12,790 bases of DNA from Rubrivivax sp. Its GTDB lineage: Bacteria > Pseudomonadota > Gammaproteobacteria > Burkholderiales > Burkholderiaceae. The position numbers and the translations under genes are program-made. The notes below the pieces were generated by a model. The model ran no database searches. It was given only the letters and a program-made list of their open reading frames with translations, and had not been told where the DNA came from. Of this stretch, positions 6,179-12,790 are shown piece after piece. How positions within the stretch are numbered: the first letter of the stretch is position 1; every line of letters starts with the position of its first letter. The stretch is from positions 1-12,790 of the forward strand of contig SEEY01000042.1 of NCBI GenBank assembly GCA_004211235.1, given 5' to 3'.

Positions 6179-8779
6179 CTACCCAGATTTCGCCCGCCGG
6201 ATGGCGTCCTGCCGCGTCTTCACCCCCAGCTTGAGGAAGAGGGCGGCGACATGGTGCTCCACCGTGCGTTCGGAGCGGTGCAGCGCGGCCGCGATGGCGC
6301 GGTTGCTGTGGCCCTGGACGAGCAGGTCCAGCACGGCGCGCTCGCGGGCAGTCAGGCCGAGCGGATCCTGCCGGGCATGACCGTAGCGGCCGCGCCCCAC
6401 GGCCCCAGCGCCGAGCGCTCGCAGGCGGCCCCGCGCGAACTTCGCGGCCAGCTCGGCGCCCAGGCCCTGCAGCATCTTGAGCGCCTCCGTCACGGCCTGT
6501 GCATCGCCGCCGAGCAGTGCCAGTGCCTGTTGATAGGGGCAGCCCAGATCGCACCAGGCGCGGGCGGCGGCGCGGTGGTCGCCCGCCAGCTCCCGCGCAC
6601 AGGCCGCGGGCGCGTCGGCCGGCGCGGGCCGGGGCTGGCCCAGCCGCGCCAGCCACACCAGCAGCTGCGCGCGTCGCCATGGCCCCAGGCGCGCGGCCTT
6701 CCCATCCAGCGCGACCTCGGCCAGCCTTCGCGCCTGCGCCGTGTCGCCCGACAGCGCCGCCACCTCCACCTGCTGCACCTCCACCGACATGAACCAGGGC
6801 CGCAGCGCCAGCCGGCGCCGACCGTCGGCCAGCTGCTGCCAGTAAGCGAGCGCCTGCGGCTGCTGCCGGCGGGCCGCCTGCAGCGCGAGCAGGTGCTCGA
6901 CCTGCTCGCGCTGCAGCGCATTCAGGTCGGAGCGCACCTGCAGCTGCCGCAGCCGCGCCTCGCCCGCCGGCCAGTCGCCGCGGGCGATCTCGCCGCAGGC
7001 CTGCCGCACGCGCAACGGAACGGCGAACAGGTCCAGGTCGCGCGCCTCGCAGAAGGCCAGGCCGGCCGCGCACAGGCGGTCCAGCGCCTCGTACTGCGCG
7101 GCGACCAGCGCCGCCGAGGCGAGATTCGTCCAGGCGCGCGCGGCCTGCTCCTCCTGGCCGGTGGCGCAGGCCTGGGCGAGCGCGGCGTGCAGCTCGGCCA
7201 CACCCGGTGCCTCGTCGGAGCCGCCGATGCGGGCCGACGCCAGCGTGATGCGCGCGGCCAGCTCGCCTGTGCGGTCGTCGAGCCGCGAGAACAGCGCCAG
7301 CGCCTTTGCCGCGCCGGCCAGCGCCAGGCCGCTGTCGTCATCCAGCAGATGCAGTTGCGCGCGGCTGGCCAGCGCGCGGGCGAGGGCCGGGCTGTCCGGG
7401 GCGTGCTCGCCGAGCAGCGCCACCGCGGCCTCGGCATGCACGAGGCCGGCGGCAGCCCGCCCGCGTGTCCACTCGACACGCGCCAGCAGACTCAGGTGCT
7501 CGGCTCGCGCCAGCGGCCTCGCGCCGGTTTCGGCTTCGGCGAGCGCCAGCGCCCCGGCCTGTGCGGCCTCGTCGATCTGGCCGGTCAGCAGGCATTCCAG
7601 CGCGCGGGCGCGGGCCAGGCGTTCGACCTGCGCCGGCGGCAGCTGCGCCCGGTGGCTCAAGGCCAGTCCGAGCAGGGCGGCGGCCTGCCGGTGCGCGCCG
7701 CCAGCCGCCGCCTGCTCGGCCGCACGCGGTGCCAGCCGGGCCACGGCGTGGGCCAGGCCGGCATGCTCGGCGTGATGCACCAGCCGCGCCGGCGCCGCAC
7801 CGCGGTCGCCGAGCGCGTCGAACACGGCGGCATGCAGCGCTGGGGCGCGCGGCCCCAGCGCCTCCAGCACCGTCAGCCGGGTCAGCTCATGGGCAAAGCG
7901 CAGGCCGTCGCCACCCGGCTGCAGCAGGTCGGACGTGACGACCTCGGCCAATGCCGCGGGGTCCAGGCCGCAGACATGGGCCAGCACCGCGGTTTCCAGC
8001 GGCCCGGGCGACACGCTCGCAACGTTGAGCAGCTCGCGGGCCGGTGCCGACAGCCGCGCCACGCGCGCCAGCATTGCGTCGCGCACGCTGGCCGGCAGCC
8101 CGTCGGCGGGCGGTGCGTCCAGCAGCTCGGTGACGAAGAACGGGTTGCCGCCGCTGGCCTCGAACACGCCCGCCGACGGCCGCCCGGCGCGCGCCGCCAG
8201 CGTCGCCACGGCGGCCTGGCTCAGCGGGGCGAGCTTGATCGACCGGGCGCGCTGGCCGGCCAGCCCGGCCAGCACGGCGCGCAGCGGGTGCGCGGGCCCA
8301 AGCTCGCCGCCGCGCCAGGTGAGGCACAGCAGCACCCGGGTGCCGGCGATGCGGCGGGACAGGAAACGCAACAGGTCCAGCGTGGCGCCGTCGGCCCAGT
8401 GCAGGTCTTCAAACACCCAGACGCACGGCCGGCGGCTGCGGCGCGCCAGTGCCAACAGGGCGGCGAACAGCTCGGCCGCCGGGGCGGCGCGCCGCAGCAG
8501 CGAGGCGATGTCGGCGGGCAGCCGGGGCAGCATGTCGAGCAAGGGCCCCAGCGGCAGCGGCGCGATCAGCGGCTCGCAGGCGCCCCACGCCCAGTCGATG
8601 CCCGTGCCGATCCCGGCGCTTTCCCGCTCGGCCGTGCGCAGCAGACGCGTCTTGCCCAGGCCGGCATCGCCTCCGAGCAGCACGCACCGCCCTTCGCCCT
8701 GCGCCAGCGCGGCCAGGTCGGCGCGCAGGCCGGCGAGGGCCGTGTCGCGTTCCAGCAGGGGGAGCTCCGGCCGGGCCAT
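6179..8779 (-). CDS. LuxR-family transcriptional regulator, large ATP-binding (LAL/MalT-like) type
   Basis: This is probably an ATP-dependent DNA-binding regulator of the STAND class. The 866-residue protein starts with a Walker A motif GGDAGLGKT (36-44) and has a Walker B-like WVFEDLHWAD (121-130). A long alanine/leucine-rich helical middle has the look of TPR-like repeats. It ends in a LuxR helix-turn-helix (about 807-866: LTARERAVLDLLVQG, then SNRAIAAALHRSERTVEHHV). The ATG at 8779 is chosen because the protein then opens directly into the AAA-type domain; the frame stays open upstream but only across the kinase gene in another frame. A weak AGGGGA lies about 10 bp before it. It follows the kinase stop by 14 bp, so the three regulatory genes are likely cotranscribed. 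The inducer is unknown; the nearest likely target is the PEP-CTERM gene downstream. Confidence 0.9.
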   Translation of the reverse strand: MARPELPLLERDTALAGLRADLAALAQGEGRCVLLGGDAGLGKTRLLRTAERESAGIGTGIDWAWGACEPLIAPLPLGPLLDMLPRLPADIASLLRRAAPAAELFAALLALARRSRRPCVWVFEDLHWADGATLDLLRFLSRRIAGTRVLLCLTWRGGELGPAHPLRAVLAGLAGQRARSIKLAPLSQAAVATLAARAGRPSAGVFEASGGNPFFVTELLDAPPADGLPASVRDAMLARVARLSAPARELLNVASVSPGPLETAVLAHVCGLDPAALAEVVTSDLLQPGGDGLRFAHELTRLTVLEALGPRAPALHAAVFDALGDRGAAPARLVHHAEHAGLAHAVARLAPRAAEQAAAGGAHRQAAALLGLALSHRAQLPPAQVERLARARALECLLTGQIDEAAQAGALALAEAETGARPLARAEHLSLLARVEWTRGRAAAGLVHAEAAVALLGEHAPDSPALARALASRAQLHLLDDDSGLALAGAAKALALFSRLDDRTGELAARITLASARIGGSDEAPGVAELHAALAQACATGQEEQAARAWTNLASAALVAAQYEALDRLCAAGLAFCEARDLDLFAVPLRVRQACGEIARGDWPAGEARLRQLQVRSDLNALQREQVEHLLALQAARRQQPQALAYWQQLADGRRRLALRPWFMSVEVQQVEVAALSGDTAQARRLAEVALDGKAARLGPWRRAQLLVWLARLGQPRPAPADAPAACARELAGDHRAAARAWCDLGCPYQQALALLGGDAQAVTEALKMLQGLGAELAAKFARGRLRALGAGAVGRGRYGHARQDPLGLTARERAVLDLLVQGHSNRAIAAALHRSERTVEHHVAALFLKLGVKTRQDAIRRAKSG

Positions 8780-8793
8780 GACCTGCGCATCCC

Positions 8794-10071
8794 CTAGACC
8801 GGCAGGCGCAGACCGGCTTCCAGGCCACCGCCCGGGCGCGGCCTGAGGTCCAGCGTCGCACCCAGCGCCTGGGCCAGCCGCTGGGCGATGGCCAGGCCCA
8901 GGCCGGTGCCGCCGCTGTCGCGGTTGCGCGAGGCCTCCAGCCGCACGAAGGGCTGCAGCGCGGCCTGCAACTGGTCTGCCGGAATGCCCGGCCCGCGGTC
9001 CCGCACGGTCACGTGCAGCCAGCCGTCGCCCGTCGAGACGACCACCTCCGCCGCACCGGCGAACTTGACGGCGTTGTCGACCAGGTTGCCGACGATGCGG
9101 CGCAGCGCCCTTGGCCGCGTCGTCAGCGGCGCCAGCACGGCGGGTGCGTCCAGGCTCACCGACTGGCCGGCGTCCTGCGCGTCGCAGACGAGGCCGTCCA
9201 GCAACGCGACGACGTCCACCGGCTGCGGCGCCTCCTCGGCCGCACGGGCACTGGCGGCGTAGTGCAGGCCTTCGGCGACGAGGCCGCGCATGTCGTCGAT
9301 GTCGCCCAGCAGCTTGGCGCGTGCGTCGGCGTCCGCCAGCAGTTCGCTGCGCAGGCGCAGGCGGGTCAGCGGCGTCTGCAGGTCGTGCGTGATCGCGGCC
9401 AGGATCTCGGAGCGTTCGCGCAGATGTCCGGCGATGCGCGCCTGCATGGCGTTGAAGGCGCGCGCGGCGGCGGCCACCTCGCGGGGGCCGGTCTCGGGCA
9501 GCGGCGCGGCGGCGAGAACGTTGTCGCCCAGGCGCTCGGCCGCCTCGGCCATGCGGCGCAGCGGCCGGGTGGCCAGCCGTACGGCTGCGGCGCCGCACAG
9601 CGCCAGCACGGCCATCTGCGCGGCCAGCAGGGCGAGCGTCGTCGCCGACGGCTTCACCTGCGGCGGCTCCGCGCGCAGCGTCAGCGGTGAACCGTCGGCG
9701 AGCTTCAGTGCGAACACCAGCTCGCCGTCCGCCCGCGTGCCCGCGCCGGCAACGCGTGCCGCACCGACCTCCGCCCGTAGCGTGCCGGCGAGCGCCTCGG
9801 CGGTTGCCGACGGCACGTAGTCCGCCGGCGCGGCGCCGAGTTCGTAGCGATAGCTGGGCCGCGCCAGCCGCGGCAGCCAGGCGGCGCGTTCGGCGTCCGG
9901 CAGGTGTTCCAGCACGGCGATGGCCGTGGCCACGTCGCGGCCGAGGTAGGCGCTCATCATGCGGCCCATCGCCTCGCGCCGGTCGGCCATCCAGGCCAGG
10001 CTGGCCAGGCCCGAGGCCAGCAGCAGGCCGGCGAGCAGCAGCCCGGCGATGCGGCCGGCCAGGCTGGTCAT
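8794..10071 (-). CDS. Sensor histidine kinase (EnvZ-like architecture)
   Basis: This is the membrane sensor of a two-component system, phosphorylating the response regulator encoded just upstream. The 425-residue protein has membrane segments at about 5-28 and 143-166, a periplasmic sensor region of about 115 residues between them (no cysteines), and a HAMP linker. The H-box is THDLQTPLTRLRLR with phospho-acceptor His229. The ATP domain shows the N-box NLVDNAVKFA (Asn333), DRGPGIP (358-364) and GGTGLGLAIAQ (387-397). The start overlaps the regulator stop as ATGA (10068-10071), implying translational coupling. The stimulus is not apparent from the sensor region. Confidence 0.93.
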   Translation of the reverse strand: MTSLAGRIAGLLLAGLLLASGLASLAWMADRREAMGRMMSAYLGRDVATAIAVLEHLPDAERAAWLPRLARPSYRYELGAAPADYVPSATAEALAGTLRAEVGAARVAGAGTRADGELVFALKLADGSPLTLRAEPPQVKPSATTLALLAAQMAVLALCGAAAVRLATRPLRRMAEAAERLGDNVLAAAPLPETGPREVAAAARAFNAMQARIAGHLRERSEILAAITHDLQTPLTRLRLRSELLADADARAKLLGDIDDMRGLVAEGLHYAASARAAEEAPQPVDVVALLDGLVCDAQDAGQSVSLDAPAVLAPLTTRPRALRRIVGNLVDNAVKFAGAAEVVVSTGDGWLHVTVRDRGPGIPADQLQAALQPFVRLEASRNRDSGGTGLGLAIAQRLAQALGATLDLRPRPGGGLEAGLRLPV

Positions 10072-10805
10072 GAAGCGACGCCCTCCACGTTGGCGCAGAA
10101 GATGTAGCCCTCGTTGCGCACGGTCTTCAACAGCCGCGGCTCCTTCGCGTCCTCGCGCAGGCGGCGGCGCAGGCGGCTGACGAGCAGGTCGATGGAGCGG
10201 TCGAAGGGGTCCGCCTCGCGCCCCTGCGTGAGGTTGAGCAACTGGTCGCGGCTGAGGATGCGCTGCGGGTGATCGAGCAGCGTGCGCAGCAGCCGGTATT
10301 CGCCGCCGGTCAGCGGCACCAGCGTGCCGGCCGGGTCAAGCAGGTGGCGGGCCGTGGTGTCCAGCTGCCAGTCGTCGAAAGCCAGCTTGCGGGCTTGCTT
10401 CAGTGGCGACCGGTGCGGCGGCAACTGGCGGGTGCGCCGCAGCACGGCGCGGATGCGCGCCAGCAGCTCGCGCGTCGCGAACGGCTTCGCGAGGTAGTCG
10501 TCGGCGCCCATCTCGAGGCCGAGCACGCGGTCCGCTTCGTCGCCGCGGGCGGTCAGCATCAGCACGGGCAGCGGCTCCACTTCACGGGCGCGCAGGTCAC
10601 GACACAGGCTCAGGCCGTCCTCGCCGGGCAGCATCAGGTCCAGCACGACCAGGTCGATTTGCTCGGCGGCCAGCACGGCGCGCATCTCGCGGCCCTGCGT
10701 GGCCGTGCTGATGCGGTAGCCGGCGGCGCGCAGGTAGTCGGCCAGCAGGGCGAGCAGCTGGCGGTCGTCGTCGACGAGCAGCAGGTGGTCGGGGCGGGCG
10801 TCCAT
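10068..10805 (-). CDS. OmpR-family response regulator
   Basis: This 245-residue DNA-binding regulator is paired with the kinase that overlaps it by 4 bp. The receiver domain (about 6-120) has the acidic pocket Asp12-Asp13, phospho-acceptor Asp56 (VVLDLMLPGEDG), Thr85 and Lys107 (YLAKPF). A winged-helix output domain follows at about 140-240 (GEYRLLRTLLDHPQ, then DRSIDLLVSRLRRRL). The ATG at 10805 fits the family N-terminus, though no good ribosome binding site precedes it. It is first in the minus-strand unit and diverges from the DUF2147-DipZ genes across 147 bp, so it may control both directions. This is inference. Confidence 0.93.
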   Translation of the reverse strand: MDARPDHLLLVDDDRQLLALLADYLRAAGYRISTATQGREMRAVLAAEQIDLVVLDLMLPGEDGLSLCRDLRAREVEPLPVLMLTARGDEADRVLGLEMGADDYLAKPFATRELLARIRAVLRRTRQLPPHRSPLKQARKLAFDDWQLDTTARHLLDPAGTLVPLTGGEYRLLRTLLDHPQRILSRDQLLNLTQGREADPFDRSIDLLVSRLRRRLREDAKEPRLLKTVRNEGYIFCANVEGVAS

Positions 10806-10952
10806 GGCGGGCACGATAGCCCAGGCAGACGGCCGGTTTGTATCGCTCTTTGTCTGCGCGGCCGGCGTGTGTCGCGCGACGACACATCGACATCGCCGCG
10901 ATACGGCCGTCGCCTGCAATGGCGCCTCCTTCCACTCGAACGAGGTGCCGCG
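10806..10952. promoter_or_regulatory. Divergent regulatory region with repeats, candidate response-regulator sites
   Basis: The 147-bp gap separates the two-component operon from the DUF2147-DipZ-dapF genes. It holds TTTGT at 10837-10841 and again at 10849-10853 (12-bp offset). There is an inverted repeat GCAGAC/GTCTGC (10825-10830, 10852-10857) and GGCCGG twice (10831-10836, 10860-10865). A compound palindrome has TGTGTC (10868-10873) and GACACA (10881-10886) around GTCGCGCGAC (10871-10880). OmpR-type regulators usually bind tandem half-sites, so the TTTGT pair is a plausible target. No clear -10/-35 pair is visible. Confidence 0.4.
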
Positions 10953-11405
10953 ATGCGATCCGTCCTTCCTCTTCTTCCTCTTCTTGCCATCCTTGTCGCC
11001 GGCACGGCGCACGCCGACCCGCGCGGCCTGTGGCTGACCGCCAGCGGCAACCTGGAGGTGCGCGTGCAGCCCTGCGGCACGGCGCTGTGCGGCACGGTGG
11101 CGCGGGTCATTGCCAACCAGTCCATGAGCCGGCCTGGCGAGGCGATGTCGAGCGATGCCCAGCCGGCGAAGCAGGGCATGGTCATCCTCAGCGACTTCAC
11201 GCCCTCGGCCAGCGAGACGGGGCCGGACGGCCAGCGCCTCACGACCGAATGGCGCGGCCGCATCTTCAACCGCGAGAACGGCAAGACCTACGACTGCCTC
11301 ATGTCCGTCGGACCCGGCGGCGAGCTGAAGTTGCACGGTTATGTCGGGCTGCCGGTGTTCGGCAGGACGCAGGCCTGGCAGCGCGTTGCGGAGGCCTCGC
11401 AATGA
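10953..11405 (+). CDS. DUF2147 family secreted protein
   Basis: This 150-residue exported protein of unknown function has a signal peptide at 1-21 (cleavage after AHA). The mature part matches the DUF2147 pattern: GLWLTASGNLEVRVQPCG with a second cysteine in ALCG (Cys41, Cys46), then NGKTYDCLMS (Cys115), and the ending LHGYVGLPVFGRTQAWQRV. Members are small beta-rich periplasmic proteins. The ATG at 10953 follows GAGG at 10942-10945. The stop overlaps the next start (ATGA), so it is translationally coupled to the CcdA-TlpA protein. With three cysteines it could be a client of that redox partner, but this is inference. Confidence 0.87.
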   Translation: MRSVLPLLPLLAILVAGTAHADPRGLWLTASGNLEVRVQPCGTALCGTVARVIANQSMSRPGEAMSSDAQPAKQGMVILSDFTPSASETGPDGQRLTTEWRGRIFNRENGKTYDCLMSVGPGGELKLHGYVGLPVFGRTQAWQRVAEASQ

Positions 11406-12556
11406 GCGCGCTGCTGCCGCTGACTGCCGCGTTCGGCGCCGGCCTGGCCACGGTCGCCAGCCCCTGCGTGCTGCCGCTGCTGCCGGCGGTGCTGGGCAGC
11501 AGCTGGGGCCGGCCCGACCGGTGGCGTCCGCCGCTGATCGTGCTCGGCTTCATCGGCACCTTCAGCGCGCTGTCGCTGGCCTTCGGTGCGTCGGCCACGG
11601 CGCTGGGCCTGTCGGCCGGGGCCGTGCGCGACGCGGCTGCGTTGCTGCTGCTGACCATGGGCGTGCTGCTCTTGTGGCCTGCGCTGTGGGAGCGGCTGTC
11701 CCTGCCGCTGGGCCGCCTGGCCGACGTGGCGCAGCGCTTCGGGCAGGGCGGCGGGCGGCTTGGCGCGCTGGCCCTCGGCGCCAGTCTCGGCGCGCTGTGG
11801 ACGCCCTGCGCCGGGCCGGCGCTGGCGAGCATCCTGGCACTCGTGGCCGGCGCCACGGAGCGCGGCGAGGCGGCGGCGCTGCTCGTGGCCTATGCCGCCG
11901 GCGCGGGCGGGCCGATGCTGGCAGTCGCCTATGGCGGCCAGCGCCTCGCGCTGCGGCTGCGGTCCTGGGCCGGCGCGGCGGCGCGGCTGCGCCAGGGGCT
12001 GGGCGTGCTCATCCTGGTGATGGCGGGGGCCAGCCTGGCCGACGTGAGCGCCGCCTGGGTGGCGGCGCTGGCCGGGCCGGCCGAGTCGGCCCAGGGCAAC
12101 ACCGTCGGCACGCCGGCACCAGAGCTGGCCGGCACCGGTGCGTGGATCAACAGCCCGCCGTTGACGCTGGGTGCGCTGCGCGGCAGGCCCGTGCTCGTCG
12201 ACTTCTGGACCTGGGACTGCGTCAACTGCCTGCGCAGCGTGCCCGTCATCGAGCGCCTGCACCGGCGCTACGCGGCGCGTGGCCTGGTCGTCATCGGCGT
12301 GCACACGCCGGAGTTCGCGCACGAGCGGCCGCTGGACGGCGTGCAGGCCGCCGTGAAGCGCCTGGGCCTGAGCTATCCGGTCGTGCAGGACAATGGCTAC
12401 CGCACCTGGCAGGCCTTCGGCAACCGCTACTGGCCGGCCGCCTGGCTCATCGACAGCCAGGGCCGCGTCGTCTACCGCCACGAGGGCGAAGGCGGCGAGG
12501 CGGAACTCGCTGCGGCCATAGAGCAGGCACTCGGGGGATCGGCAGCCCCTCCCTGA
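11402..12556 (+). CDS. DipZ-like CcdA-TlpA fusion (periplasmic thiol-disulfide protein)
   Basis: The protein probably moves reducing power across the inner membrane to a periplasmic thioredoxin-like domain. It has 384 residues. The N-terminal CcdA/DsbD-like membrane part (about 1-225, around six segments) carries the two key cysteines in ASPCVLPLLP (Cys22) and WTPCAGPAL (Cys136). A linker leads into a TlpA-like domain (about 236-384) with the active site W-D-C-V-N-C (Cys273, Cys276), then GVHTPEF and NRYWPAAWLID. The WxCxNC motif and GVHTPEF are typical of DipZ proteins. Mycobacterial DipZ carries an extra C-terminal domain that is absent here, so this is the compact form. It overlaps the DUF2147 gene by 4 bp and ends 12 bp before dapF. 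A role in cytochrome c maturation or in protecting periplasmic thiols is possible; the client is unknown. Confidence 0.92.
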   Translation: MSALLPLTAAFGAGLATVASPCVLPLLPAVLGSSWGRPDRWRPPLIVLGFIGTFSALSLAFGASATALGLSAGAVRDAAALLLLTMGVLLLWPALWERLSLPLGRLADVAQRFGQGGGRLGALALGASLGALWTPCAGPALASILALVAGATERGEAAALLVAYAAGAGGPMLAVAYGGQRLALRLRSWAGAAARLRQGLGVLILVMAGASLADVSAAWVAALAGPAESAQGNTVGTPAPELAGTGAWINSPPLTLGALRGRPVLVDFWTWDCVNCLRSVPVIERLHRRYAARGLVVIGVHTPEFAHERPLDGVQAAVKRLGLSYPVVQDNGYRTWQAFGNRYWPAAWLIDSQGRVVYRHEGEGGEAELAAAIEQALGGSAAPP

Positions 12557-12568
12557 TAATCGGTGCCC

Positions 12569-12790
12569 ATGAGATTGCGCTTCACCAAGATGCACGGCGC
12601 GGGCAACGACTTCGTCGTCATCGACGCAACCCGCGAGCCGTTTTCGCTGACGCCGGAGCAGATGCGCCGGCTCGGCGACCGCCGCTTCGGTGTCGGCTGC
12701 GACCAGATCCTCGTCATCGAGCCCAGCCAGGACGCCGGCGCGGACTTCCGCTATCGCATCTTCAACAGCACCGGCAACGAGGTGGAGCAC
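12569..12790 (+). CDS. dapF: Diaminopimelate epimerase, N-terminal part (runs off the window)
   Basis: This cytoplasmic enzyme converts LL- to meso-diaminopimelate for lysine and peptidoglycan synthesis. The first 74 residues are present. [19 protein letters not shown] is the family's N-terminus (Asn13 in the substrate pocket), followed by RRFGVGCDQ (39-46) and [13 protein letters not shown] at the edge. The first catalytic cysteine (in the CGNG motif) is expected just beyond the last base. The segment NSTGNE replaces the common NADGSE, a variation I would not over-read. The ATG at 12569 lies 12 bp after the DipZ stop, with GATAAT (12555-12560) and a poor ribosome binding site between, so dapF may be read with the upstream genes or from a short leader of its own. 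Confidence 0.95.
   Translation, partial: MRLRFTKMHGAGNDFVVIDATREPFSLTPEQMRRLGDRRFGVGCDQILVIEPSQDAGADFRYRIFNSTGNEVEH

Noticed and set aside
6251..8797. An 848-codon open frame on the plus strand, antisense to the LAL regulator
   Set aside because: Low-complexity Arg/Gln/Gly-rich product with no domain. It mirrors the third-position G/C bias of the real minus-strand gene, which has clear Walker and LuxR motifs.
8780..9598. N-terminal extension of the LAL regulator frame to 9598 (1139 codons)
   Set aside because: It lies wholly inside the kinase gene in another frame and is Arg/Gly/Ala-rich with no motif; the family N-terminus begins at the ATG at 8779.
11339..12790. A 483-codon minus-strand open frame antisense to the DipZ-like gene and dapF
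   Set aside because: Gln/Arg/His-rich shadow; the plus strand shows CcdA, TlpA and DapF motifs throughout.

Overview
The window looks like a chromosomal segment of a high-GC betaproteobacterium of the order Burkholderiales, probably from the Rubrivivax/Roseateles/Leptothrix neighbourhood. The evidence is the strong G/C bias at third codon positions, a 393-residue metK divergent from a lipid A acyltransferase, dapF close by, and two PEP-CTERM surface proteins. The genus is an inference; no rRNA gene is present to settle it.

Layout. From 1 to 301 lies a regulatory stretch with a strong -24/-12 (sigma-54) promoter match feeding a 224-residue PEP-CTERM protein (302-976, +). A methyl-accepting chemotaxis protein follows (1074-2615, -). 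Next comes a 398-bp gene-free stretch (2616-3013), the most unusual part of the window. It holds two extra tandem copies of the last 12 codons plus stop of metK, each differing from the others only at synonymous third positions. They are embedded in spacers that fold into covarying hairpins, and the stretch closes with a good intrinsic terminator for metK. metK (3014-4195, -) and a lipid A acyltransferase gene (4325-5200, +) are divergent.

From 5197 to 10805, four minus-strand genes probably form one unit, transcribed in the order OmpR-type response regulator, sensor kinase (ATGA overlap), large LuxR/LAL-type ATPase regulator (14-bp gap), and a second PEP-CTERM protein (106-bp gap). Diverging from the response regulator is a plus-strand unit: a secreted DUF2147 protein, a CcdA-TlpA fusion of the DipZ type (ATGA overlap), and then dapF, which runs off the end of the window (12-bp gap).

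How the parts may work together (inference). Housekeeping genes (metK, lipid A acyltransferase, dapF) flank an accessory envelope module. The two-component system and the LAL regulator could control the downstream PEP-CTERM protein, which has a CSTC motif near its mature N-terminus, and the divergent periplasmic thiol-redox pair. The first PEP-CTERM gene appears to be under separate RpoN control, as is common for PEP-CTERM/exosortase-linked genes. No exosortase or polysaccharide genes are in the window. Very long open frames antisense to real genes occur throughout and are composition artefacts.
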